Assembly (NCBI RefSeq): GCF_000143415.4
Contig: NW_003314263.1
Coordinates: 2,534,735-2,598,734, forward strand
Source of the DNA: Selaginella moellendorffii
Taxonomy: Eukaryota; Streptophyta; Lycopodiopsida; Selaginellales; Selaginellaceae
Direction of reading: 5' to 3'
DNA length: 64,000 nucleotides
Numbering within the stretch: position 1 is the stretch's first letter; every line of letters starts with the position of its first letter. Shown here in pieces: positions 21,987 through 31,645 of this stretch. A program made the position numbers and the translations under genes. The notes under the pieces were generated by a model. It was not told the origin of the DNA. It saw nothing but the letters and a program-made list of their open reading frames with translations, and searched no databases.

Positions 21987-23613
21987 ATGAGGGAGATCGT
22001 GCACATCCAGGCTGGGCAATGCGGGAACCAGATCGGTGCCAAGTTCTGGGAGGTGGCCTGCGACGAGCACGGCATCGATCCGACGGGGACGTATCACGGC
22101 GACTCGGATTTGCAGCTCGAGCGGATTAATGTGTATTTCACCGAGGCGACGGGCGGGAGGTATGTTCCCAGGGCGATTCTCATGGATCTGGAGCCAGGGA
22201 CGATGGATAGCGTGAGATCGGGGCCCTATGGTCAGATATTTCGGCCGGATAATTTCGTGTTTGGCCAGACCGGGGCCGGGAACAATTGGGCAAAGGGACA
22301 CTACACGGAAGGCGCGGAATTGATCGATTCTGTGCTGGATGTGGTGAGAAAGGAGGCGGAGGCTTGCGATTGTATGCAAGGTATGGAGTAGAGGACGATA
22401 AAAAAGAGGCTTTTGGTTCGTTCCGAGTTCTTCATCGGCTAGTCGGGCAACACAGCATGAATGGTTTCAAGTCAGAATCACAGGTGGAACTTCCTTTCCC
22501 TGCTAAAGAATTTCTTCGTTCTTCTTCCCTTGTCAATCTCTTCTAAACGTTTCTCTAACTCTGTGATTTTTTTCTCCAGGCTTTCAAATCTCTCACTCGC
22601 TGGGAGGTGGCACGGGTTCTGGGATGGGAACTCTTCTCATATCAAAGATTCGAGAGGAGTACCCTGACAAAATGATGCTCACGTTCTCGGTGTTTCCGTC
22701 GCCGAAGGTGTCGGATACGGTGGTGGAGCCTTACAACGCAACGCTCTCCGTCCATCAGCTAGTGGAGAATGCCGACGAGTGCATGGTGTTGGACAACGAG
22801 GCTCTCTACGACATTTGTTTCAGAACGCTCAAGCTCGTAACACCGACATGTAAGACTATTTCTTTCTTGTCCCTTGGACTATTTCTTGCTTGTCTCTTTT
22901 CTAAACTTTTTTTTTCAATTCCAGTTGGCGATTTGAATCACCTCATCTCGGCAACAATCAGCGGCATAACTTGCTGCCTCAGATTCCCTGGCCAACTAAA
23001 CTCCGATCTACGCAAACTGGCCGTCAATCTCGTCCCATTCCCGCGGCTCACGTTCTTCATGGTCGGGTTCGCTCCACTCACATCAAGAGGCTCGCAACTC
23101 TACCGGGCACTCACGGTCCCGGAGCTGACGCAGCAGATGTTCGACGCCAAAAACATGATGTGCGCGGCCGATCCCCGCCATGGCAAGTACCTCACAGCCT
23201 CAGCAATGTACAGAGGCCGGATGAGCACCAAGGAGGTGGACGCGCAGCTCCTCAACGTCCAGACGAAGAACTCCTCCTACTTCGTGGAGTGGATCCCAAA
23301 CAACGTCAAGACGACCGTGTGTGACATCCCGCCCAAGGGGATGAAGATGGCGTCGACGTTCATCGGAAACTCGACTGCGATCCAGGAGATGTTCAAGCGT
23401 GTTGGGGACCAGTTCACGGTGATGTTCCGGAGGAAAGCGTTCCTCCACTGGTACACCGGCGAGGGGATGGACGAGCTGGAATTCACCGAGGCCGAGAGCA
23501 ACATGAACGATCTGGTGTCCGAGTACCAGCAGTATCAAGACGCGAGACCCGACGATGAGGGCGACTATGGGGAGGAAGAGGAGCAAGAGGGCGAGTACTC
23601 GCAAATGTCGTAG
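21987..23613 (+). CDS. TUB: Beta-tubulin, 450 aa, 3 exons
   Basis: Exons 21987-22380, 22580-22849, 22925-23613; two introns interrupt codons 132 and 222. The product forms the GTP-hydrolysing beta subunit of the microtubule dimer. Visible: the MREI N-terminus used for autoregulated mRNA decay, [15 protein letters not shown], the GTP-binding GGGTGSG at residues 140-146, DADEAL-like [33 protein letters not shown], and an acidic C-terminal tail [20 protein letters not shown] for modification and motor binding. A few positions deviate from common plant beta-tubulins (for example [19 protein letters not shown] and [14 protein letters not shown]), suggesting a diverged isotype. Followed 213 bp downstream by GCP2 on the same strand. 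Confidence 0.97.
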
Positions 23614-23826
23614 AACAGAGATTACTTTGTGTGTTTCGATTGGGGTCGCGCAAGCGACCATCTTCGAGTAAACCCAATGAAATCCTTTGCTCCCAGAAAT
23701 TTGGAATTTTTAAAGCCGAATATTCTGGTTTTGGCGGGTGATTTGAAAGCGGCATATTCTGTTTTGGTGCTCTTAGGGCTCTTGAGCTTAAAAGCCCTAA
23801 AGTTTTTGAGTGTGGGAAAAGAAACG
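23614..23826. promoter_or_regulatory. 213-bp spacer between beta-tubulin and GCP2
   Basis: Contains GAATATTC (23718-23725), GCATATTC (23752-23759) and telobox-like TTAGGGC/GCCCTAAA words (23770-23800). It must hold the tubulin 3' end and the GCP2 promoter unless the two are co-transcribed. Confidence 0.4.
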
Positions 23827-24477
23827 ATGGAGGGAGATCCCGCGAGCGCGCCCAGGGTAAAGGAGCTCCTCCACGATCTGGTGAGCATCTGCCGCTCCTC
23901 TTCCGATGCTGCGTCGGTGCCGCTGCTCACGGATCACGTAATCTCGGATTCCGGCGAGCTCTTGCCGTCTCTCCAGAAGCTCTCGGGGCAGATTGTGCCG
24001 ATGGTAAGCTACATTGTGGGTTTTGTGCTTAGTTCCTTGGTTTTCCTTTTTCCCGCGCAGATCCAGCTCTATCAGGAGAAGAGGCAGCTCCTTGCAGCCT
24101 CTCCATTTCCTCAAAAACTTATAGAGAAAATCGAGCAACTCAAGGACGGCGGGTATGGGAAGCTACATTGTTGCTATTTTCGTTTTGTTCTCCTTTCATA
24201 CTTCCTTTCCTGGCGATTGTTGGTTTTTTTTGTTTTGTTCTCATTTCATTCTTTCTTTCCTGGCGTTTAAGCGGTATTTTTCTCTTTTGTTTGTGTTTCT
24301 TCAGGGCTCATGGACTTGATCGTTACCTCTGGCTGGTGAGCCAAATTCTGGCCGACCCCGACTTGAAGAAACTGGTATCGTTGGATCGTGCTACTGGGGA
24401 AAGACACAGGCCTTCTCTTGGAGACTTTGAGGTGACTCTCTCTCTCTCTCGATTCTGGAGAAAGAACTTAACCGTCC

Positions 24478-24511
<34 letters not shown>

Positions 24512-27500
24512 TCTGGAAAAAGAACTTAATCGTCCTATTGCACGTGTTAGTCGCCAGCACCGACTCTACCAAGTGTGGAACAACGTATAACACGCAGCGG
24601 CAGAGAAAACCGGGATGCCTCAGTTACTGCAAATGGAGTTGCGAAGAGTCTTAAGAATCTTTCCATTCCTGAATCAACACAAAATCAGCCAACAAAGCCA
24701 TTGAGTAAGTGGTTTATCTCTTCTTGTTTCGCTCATTTAATCATTTATTGAACAGAACATGTGAAAAAAGCAAAGCCTCTGATCGAGGGAGTGTCGTTCC
24801 CCGCGACTCCACGCTGGAACATAGACAGGCCATATCTGACTGGTCAGTTTGTTTACGAGGTAAGCATGCTGTTAATTCTCAAAGACATGCTTAATAGGCT
24901 TCTTTTCTCTTGCAGGAGGAAGTTGTAGAGTATTCCAAAAGCCTGATCAAAGGTATCATCACGGAACGAGATGCTTTAAGGTTTGTTTGGTGATCAATGA
25001 CTAACATGTATATAAAGTCTGATTTTATTTGTAGCAACGATGGTGACCGGGCTATAGGCCTATTTGCACCTTCTGTGCAGGTACACTGTCTTCTTTTTAA
25101 ACTAACGAGAACTAACGAGGCTTTCAGGAGCTACTTGTGATTGATGATCTGCTCTTTGCAATGGTTGGCATCGAGGGAAAGAGTATTCGCATTACAAGAG
25201 AAAAATCAAGAGACAAGGCTCTAACGTTTCAAGTTGATCCCTCAATGGACTTGTCAATACAGGTGTTTGTTTGTATGTAGTCCTTTACACTAAATCTCTT
25301 TTTCTTTTCTGTATTCAGGAGCTGACAAAGAGAGTTTTACCTCTCTGTGAGAACTACATGGTAGTCAGCCAATTCAACGAATCAAGGCTGCAATTTAAAT
25401 ACGGGCTGGTGAATCACGCGTTTGCTGCAGCTTTGAGAGCAATCTTGCAGGTTTTGGATGATAGCTTATATTGCTTATGTTTGAGCTTTTGTACAGGACT
25501 ATCACGCCATGGTAGCACAATTGGAGCACCAGTTTAGACTCGCCAGACTTTCGCTTCAAGGTTTATGGTTCTTTTGCCAGGTAATATATTCTTTTGTCTT
25601 TGCGTTTGATGGGCCGTAAACTTTTTTAATAGCCTATGATGGGCGCAATGCAAGCTTTGGCCGTCGTTGTTAGAAAGGCATTTTTTAAGAGCCTTTCAGG
25701 AGCTGCCGTATTAAATCTGCTTCAAGGCCAGGTACTTGCTATGAGCTTGGCTGAAAATCTTCCTGATATGTCTGTATTCACAGGCAGCCGCGATTGCTGG
25801 AGATAATGCTGCCAGAACATTGCTGCAGAAACTCACTCAAGCTGCAAGTGCCCCGTATTTTGGAATATTGGAGAGGTAAGTGATACCGGTTTTTTAGGCC
25901 TGTATGTGATAGCTTTTCTAGGTGGATACACGAGGGAGTCATTGACGATCCTTATGGAGAATTTTTTATCGACGAGAACAAGGCGCTGCAGAAGGTTGTT
26001 CCATGTTGTACTGGTCAAGCACGCGTTTCCAACAATATCGTTGCAGGAAAGCCTTAGCCACGACTTCAATGCCACGTACTGGCAACAGCGATACAGCTTG
26101 AAAAATGACGTTCCTGGTTTTCTTGCGTCCGCGGCTGAAAATATATTGACGACGGGCAAGTACCTTGATGCGATTCGGGAATGCGGTCAAAATGTTCGGG
26201 TATGGACCTTGTAATCAAGATGGATTCGACGTTGTTTAATGCAGATACCTTTCTCTGAGGATGCTAAACTCACGAACTCTGGATCGAAGCGGCATTACCT
26301 AGATAAAATAAACGTTGCATACAATTTCGCGAGTGCTGAGCTCTTGAGTTTGATTGTGCGAAAGGTGAGTTTTCAGCGCAGGAAAATTATGGACTATAAC
26401 CTGTCTCTGTGTTCTATGCAGTTTGATCTCATGGGAAGGCTGCGGTCAGTGAAGCATTACTTTCTTTTGGATCAGGTAGCTCTTTAGTTTTTGCGATCAA
26501 TATGCACGTTCCTGACCTCCTGACCTTGCAGGGTGATTTCCTTGTCCACTTTATGGATATTGCAAAAGAGGAGCTTGCAAAACGACCTGTTGCGCTGTCG
26601 TTGGAAAAACTGCAGGTTTGTTCTTTTTATCTCGAAGATCTCATTTCAGCTTCTTGTTCTGCAGTCACTTTTGGAGCTTGCACTGAGAACCTCCGTTGCT
26701 GCGAGCGATCCGTACCATGAGGATCTTACGTGCAGTCTGGTGTGACGAATTCTACGTCTTTGCAAGTCCTGTCTAATCTATCTTTCCAGGAAAGATCGTC
26801 GTTGATGGTGCAGTTACAAAGTTTTATGAAGAACGGAATTTTGAAGATCGATTCTCCTTTAGAATCCAACTCAGAGCCTGGCAGCATGACTGGTTTGGAG
26901 ACCTTCACTCTTGACTATAAGGTACAACGTATAATAAGTTTCCTTTGTCACTAAAGCCGTGCCACGTCTGTAGACGCGGTGGCCCTTATCCCTCGTGATT
27001 TCAAGGAAGGCTCTCACAAAGTACCAGCTAATTTTTCGTCATCTCTTTCATTGTAAACATGTAGAAAGGCAACTCTCTGGCACCTGGCAAGCCCATCAGG
27101 TATGACAAGTATTAAGCAACAATTCGTATTGTTAACCTTCGTTTGCAGGCGACTCGTGGCCTTGACTTTGTTGGACATTCAATATCAAGATCGTACGTAC
27201 TTTGCCAACAAATGCTGCATTTTATGCAGAGCTTCGAACATTATATGACATTCGAGGTTTCAATCGTAAGCTTTCTGTGTGGAATCTTAGTCCTTTTGCA
27301 GGTGCTAGAGCCCAACTGGCATATCATGGACACTAAACTCCAGAGTGCTAAGAGTATTGACGAGGTTCGCCGTTTCCTTTCCTCTGATTATTTTACACAT
27401 ACCCACTGCTTTCAGGTCATTCAACTACACGACTTTTTTCTGGACAAGTGTTTGAAAGAGTGCATTTTGTTATGGCCTCACATATTGAAGGTTCTTAGTT

Positions 27501-27891
27501 TTATCAAAGTTTTTCATTGTGCTTATCTAAACGTTCGATTTTTTCAGAGCGTGGAAAAGCTGAAATCCCTCTGCCTGCAGTATGCAACAGCAATACAATG
27601 GCTGATCCCATCACTCTACACGCTCGAATCTCCAGCAGAGATAAAAAAGACAAAGCGTTGTCGAGGGCAGCGCTTGCGAATGGTGAAAGACGGCGAGGAT
27701 GCGAACTTCAAGAACACAATCGGGTATGCGTGCCTTTCCTTCTCATTGAGAATTCTAACGTTCGAACTTCCAGGCAAATGGAAAACGATTTTCGGAAAGA
27801 AATGAAAGAGCTGCTAAGTCTTCTAAGTAGCAGCTCACAAACCGAGCCATACTTGGCACACTTGGCTCAAGGCCTCCAGGGACAGCACTAG
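23827..27891 (+). CDS. GCP2: Gamma-tubulin complex component 2 (GCP2/Spc97), 887 aa, 25 exons
   Basis: Scaffold subunit of the gamma-tubulin complex that nucleates microtubules. Exons: 23827-24003, 24061-24152, 24305-24431, 24551-24704, 24756-24859, 24916-24980, 25035-25080, 25128-25262, 25319-25450, 25497-25580, 25633-25731, 25784-25875, 25922-25994, 26047-26199, 26245-26364, 26422-26475, 26532-26615, 26665-26739, 26790-26921, 26974-27099, 27149-27256, 27302-27364, 27416-27490, 27548-27723, 27774-27891. All phases agree and no stop intervenes. GRIP1 begins about residue 256 ([19 protein letters not shown] ... [49 protein letters not shown]). GRIP2 contains [66 protein letters not shown] and [15 protein letters not shown]. 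Length fits GCP2 (human about 900). The N-terminal 180 residues are less conserved. Confidence 0.95.
24432..24540 (+). repeat. Duplicated (CT)n unit in GCP2 intron 3
   Basis: (CT)n followed by CGATTCTGGARAAAGAACTT and AAYCGTCCTATT occurs twice in tandem, with the CT run longer in the second unit. Confidence 0.85.
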
Positions 27892-27893
27892 AA

Positions 27894-27949
27894 GTAAGTC
27901 CACTCTTCCTGCCATGCAAGCTTTATTAATTGGTTTTTTCTTCTCTAAG
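27894..27949 (+). other. Candidate 56-bp intron linking GCP2 and the F-box ORF
   Basis: Two bases after the GCP2 TAG is GAA|GTAAGT, a strong donor; the first good acceptor downstream is TTTTTTCTTCTCTAAG|G ending at 27949. The length is typical for this window. Splicing would put AAG GTC GTG ... ATG of the F-box ORF directly after the GCP2 stop, in the same frame. Confidence 0.5.
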
Positions 27950-27968
27950 GGTCGTGAGTTCGACACCC

Positions 27969-29228
27969 ATGACGAAAAACTGGATTTCTCCTTGGGCTGC
28001 GACGATCCAAGACCTAGCGAGGAAGGCTATGGAGTCCGAGGTAGCTGGCAACACCCCCATCACGCATTTGGCATCCATCAGCGAGGCGCTGAGCCAAGGT
28101 TTGCAAAATCTATGCCGGATAGACGAGGACAGACGTGGAGAGGTAGAGCAAAGGGCAGCATCATCTCTGGACAGCGAAGTGTGGTGCAATCTTCCAGAGC
28201 ATCTCGTCGACACCGTCTTGGCATGGCTGCCACCCGCCAGCCTTTTCCGGCTCAGGACAGTTTGCAAGAGGTGGAACAGTGTGGTTTCGAGCAGGGCCTT
28301 CCTCGACACTTGCTCCAAGATAAAGTCCCGGCTTCCATACTTCCTTATGTTCGCCGACCACTTCCACCGCAGAGTAGCCGCCGTCTACGACGTGAGCGTC
28401 TCGAGCTGGCACTTGCTACCGTTCTCCTCCTTCATGCACTGCCGGTTCCCGGAGTCGTTTCTAGTTCTAGCAGCAGCCGGGGGGCTGCTGTGCTTGGAAG
28501 GCACGGGGTCGCAAAGCGGAACTATGTTCGTCTCCAATCCCATCACTCGGGTCTACAAGAAGCTCCCACGGATGATCGCGATGAAGTCGCCTTACGTGGT
28601 CGGGATGGTGGTGGACGACGAGATGAAGTCGTATAAGATCTTGGTAGCACAGGACGGGGAAACGCTAGCGTCGCAAGTCTACGATTCCTCGACCAACAGG
28701 TGGAGCTTAACAGGAGTTTACCACCGGAGGACCGCCATCCTCGCCGGTGCTACGTTCTACAACGGGCTGCTCTTCTGCTTGACGTTCTCGCCAAACGGAC
28801 TGCTCGCGTTTGATCTGGAGAGGGGGCAGTGGCTAGAGGTGAAGCTGGCGCTGCCACCATCGCTCAGCTGTCCGAACCTCATGACTCACCAGGACAGGCT
28901 GCTACTCATCGGCGGGATCGAAGAGCTCGGCAGCCTCCAGAGCGTCCACGTCTGGCAGCTCCATCCGACCAAGCCCGAGTGGATGGACGTGGAGAGAGTC
29001 CCGGACGAGCTGTTCAAGAGGCTGTTCACGTCCTCGTCGGGGCACTTCATCTGCGTCGGGCAGGGGGACTTTATCTGCCTGCACGAGTACTACTCGCCGG
29101 AGATACTCATGTATGACATCGTCAGGAGTTCGTGGCAGTGGCTACCGGGGTGCTCGCTCAATGACAACATCGAGGCTAGATCGGTGCTGGGCTTCGCGTT
29201 CCAGCCCCGGATCGAAGCAGTGCCTTGA
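27969..29228 (+). CDS. F-box protein with kelch-like C-terminal domain, 419 aa
   Basis: Start taken at the first ATG (MTKNWISPWAATIQDLARKA); a second in-frame Met at residue 21 is possible. The F-box is residues 71-115 (VWCNLPEHLVDTVLAWLPPA, SLFRLRTVCKRWNSVV) and would bind SKP1 in an SCF E3 ligase. The remaining 300 residues form kelch/F-box-associated blades, for example AVYDVSVSSWHLLPF, FVSNPITRVYKKLP, YDSSTNRWSLTG, FDLERGQWLEVKLALP and YDIVRSSWQWLPG. The overall build resembles the plant group including UFO, LCR and At5g15710-type proteins, but the target is unknown. Only 77 bp separate it from the GCP2 stop, so it has no room for an ordinary private promoter outside GCP2. Confidence 0.85.
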   Translation: MTKNWISPWAATIQDLARKAMESEVAGNTPITHLASISEALSQGLQNLCRIDEDRRGEVEQRAASSLDSEVWCNLPEHLVDTVLAWLPPASLFRLRTVCKRWNSVVSSRAFLDTCSKIKSRLPYFLMFADHFHRRVAAVYDVSVSSWHLLPFSSFMHCRFPESFLVLAAAGGLLCLEGTGSQSGTMFVSNPITRVYKKLPRMIAMKSPYVVGMVVDDEMKSYKILVAQDGETLASQVYDSSTNRWSLTGVYHRRTAILAGATFYNGLLFCLTFSPNGLLAFDLERGQWLEVKLALPPSLSCPNLMTHQDRLLLIGGIEELGSLQSVHVWQLHPTKPEWMDVERVPDELFKRLFTSSSGHFICVGQGDFICLHEYYSPEILMYDIVRSSWQWLPGCSLNDNIEARSVLGFAFQPRIEAVP

Positions 29229-29530
29229 GACAAAGCTTGGGATTCTACGATCCTTGGAAGTGGAGGAGTGAGAAGAAGTTTTTGGGAGAACAACGAAGTA
29301 GTGAAGGTGGAAGAAGTTTTGGAGGCGCTGATGGTGGAAGAAAGTTTTTTTGGAGGCAACGTTTTGTGGCAAAGGTTTTTCTTTGGTCTTTTTCTAATGG
29401 TCAAGAGAATATTCGAAAGTTTGAAAGTTTACATAAGAGTGTATATTTATTCTAACTTGTTTGCGAGCTGCGTGTCAAGCGTCATATGTCGGTGTTTGTA
29501 TTCCTGCGACTTTGCTTATGAATATATTCA
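29229..29530. other. F-box 3' region
   Basis: Purine-rich stretch (GGAAGAAGTTTTTGGGAG and similar, 29260-29370) and a GAATATTC palindrome at 29407-29414. Open frames here show no recognisable product. Confidence 0.35.
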
Positions 29531-31060
29531 AAGCTAAAAACGAAATGAGAGTGCCCCCATCACCTTACAAACTTGAGTCTCCAGATCATCCAGTTTTCCT
29601 TTCAGCTGCACTTCACCGAGAGAGAGACAACGAAAGGAAGTTACAATTCCAGCACGGGACCCGACCTTCGCAGGAGCTCTCTGTCTTCCTTGATAGATTT
29701 TTTGGCTTCATGTAAAGGCTCGCTCGATGATGGCTAACACAAAAACAATGCAATTCAATTTCAAACTGCGAGATCAGACAAATCGATACCTTCGAAACTC
29801 CACATTTTGTTGTAGCTGCTGTACTTTACTGAGAGACATTCGCAGGAGCTCGACGTCTTCCTTGATAAATTTTTCTGCTTCATGTGTAGGCTCGCTCAGC
29901 GATTCTTGTCGTTGATGCATCTCGCTAACACACAACAAATTAAATTCAATGTAAAACTCAGAGTTTTTTCTTTCTTTTTTTTTTTTTTGGACAAGATCGA
30001 TACCCATGAAACTCCGCAGCGATTTGGAGCAGTCCTTGACGACGATGTGGCGGTTCCCTTCCGGACTGGTCGCGTACTTGATTTTCCTGCGCGTTTGATC
30101 TGCATGTTACTGAGATCTTTCTTGCAATCTGCACAAGAGAGGTTAAATGCGACAAAGACGCGAAATGTTACCCGAGTCGCTGCAAAACTTCGTCTGGATC
30201 GGCTCCTCACAGGGAGGCCGCGGAAGTTGCTGGAAGCCAAGTGCTTGCTGGTGGTGGTGGTGGAAGCCATTGTCCTGGATTTCCTGGACCGTCGCCGTGG
30301 GGAACATCTGGTGCCTCTCAGAAACGGATCTCGATGAATGGTTCGCTGTTCGTTTCCACCGAGCCCGAGGATGATCTCGGGGAGAGTATGTCTCGGTACG
30401 AGGGACCGGTGCTGCCACTGGGAGTTGAGGCCGGAGGCATGAGAAACGTCCCTGGTGGCCTGCATAGCTTGCATGGCTGGTCGCCAGGAGATTGTACAAG
30501 CCAGTGAGAGAAGACTCTATGATGTTGGTAACGACGATTTTTTTCCATGTTCGCCAGCTTTTCCTGGATGACCACGAACATTCACGCACTCATTGTGACA
30601 ATTGTATATTACCTGCATTGTTATGACAGTATTCCACATGTTTGCGATATGTGTATCGAGTGTCTGCTTCTCCACGATCTGGAGCTCTGCCTTCCTGAGA
30701 AAACGATTTGCTTGTAAACATGTTCTAAGCTAAATGAAATGAGAGTAAGAGTATGCCTCCATCATCTTGCGAACTTGTGTCTCCAGATCATCCAGTCTCT
30801 CGACAGGTTTTCCTTGCAGTTGCTGCACTTCACTGCGAGAAAGACAACGAAAGGAAGTTAGCTACAAACTAAAACGTTTCCAGCACGGGACCCGACCTTC
30901 GCAAGAGCTCTACCTCTTCCTTGAGAAATTTTATCGCTTCAGGTGAAGACTCACTCGACGATTCCTGTACTCATCTCACTCAGCACGAAACCAGAACTTG
31001 GAACGTCAAAGCTTACGAAAAATTCGACAAGCTCCATACCTTCGAAGGCCATCAAAGTCA
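29531..31060 (-). pseudogene. Broken coiled-coil gene with three copies of one exon pair
   Basis: On the minus strand the best copy lies at about 30966-30765: ESSSESSPEAIKFLKEEVEL then, after a short intron ending tcgcag, SEVQQLQGKPVERLDDLETQ plus VRKMM, followed near 30700-30610 by AELQIVEKQTLDTHIANMWN. These are heptad-like coiled-coil segments. Shorter relatives lie at 29725-29540 (SSEPLHEAKKSIKEDRELLR-like, with stops) and 29925-29795 (SEPTHEAEKFIKEDVELLRM). Between 30590 and 30000 coding-like text continues in shifting frames, for example MFPTATVQEIQDNGFHHHHQ and EGNRHIVVKDCSKSLRSFMG. I cannot build one open mRNA, so I call it degenerate. Family unknown. Confidence 0.45.
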
Positions 31061-31353
31061 CCTTAAGGATCTCTCGTGAATGACGGTGGAGGGCATATCA
31101 AAGATGTTCCAAGAGAATGTTTGAAGAGACCACAGCAGGATGTTCTCCGCATCTGCTGGCAAAATGCGGCGATGGGAGCAAAAGACCTCTTCTCATGCAC
31201 AACCTTGCTCACTGCCTACTTGTCGCTTATATCAATGAAGAGTTCCAATTTTTTTGGTCATTTGATTATTTTTTGTGTCCATATGCATTTCATCAAGCTG
31301 AATACATATACTTAGTGCTGTGAGTTTCAAACACCTTGATTTTCAGGATTTGC

Positions 31354-31645
31354 TTACACTTTGGCCTTCATGGTGAAAGGAGCCTTCGGAGTCTTGGTGT
31401 GGCAAAGCGGCTTGCCATGCTCACCAGACCAATCATCATTGTCCTCTAGGTAAGGCTTTTCAGTGGTGGTCCAGACGGGCTTGTTGGAGGCGTCCTAGAT
31501 GGTAAACACACCGCAATCAGTCAGCTTGGCATATGAACCCTCCATCCAGGTGTTGGTATGAAACATACAGTCCTTTGTGTCATTTATGCCATCGTAAAGG
31601 CAACAGTTGCCATCCTCCCACTGCACACCGACACCAGCCACTCTT
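31354..31645 (-). pseudogene. Fragment of a bulb-type-lectin-like gene with an internal stop
   Basis: Reading leftward: VAGVGVQWEDGNCCLYDGIN, DTKDCMFHTNTWMEGSYAKL, TDCGVFTI, a TAG at 31495-31497, DASNKPVWTTTEKPYLEDND, WSGEHGKPLCHTKTPKAPFT, MKAKV and TAA at 31354-31356. The pattern LTDxGxFTI-x-DxxNKPVWTT is typical of B-lectin domains, where the stop position would be Gln (CAG to TAG). No start or signal peptide is found upstream. Distinct from the intact lectin at 14208. Confidence 0.45.
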
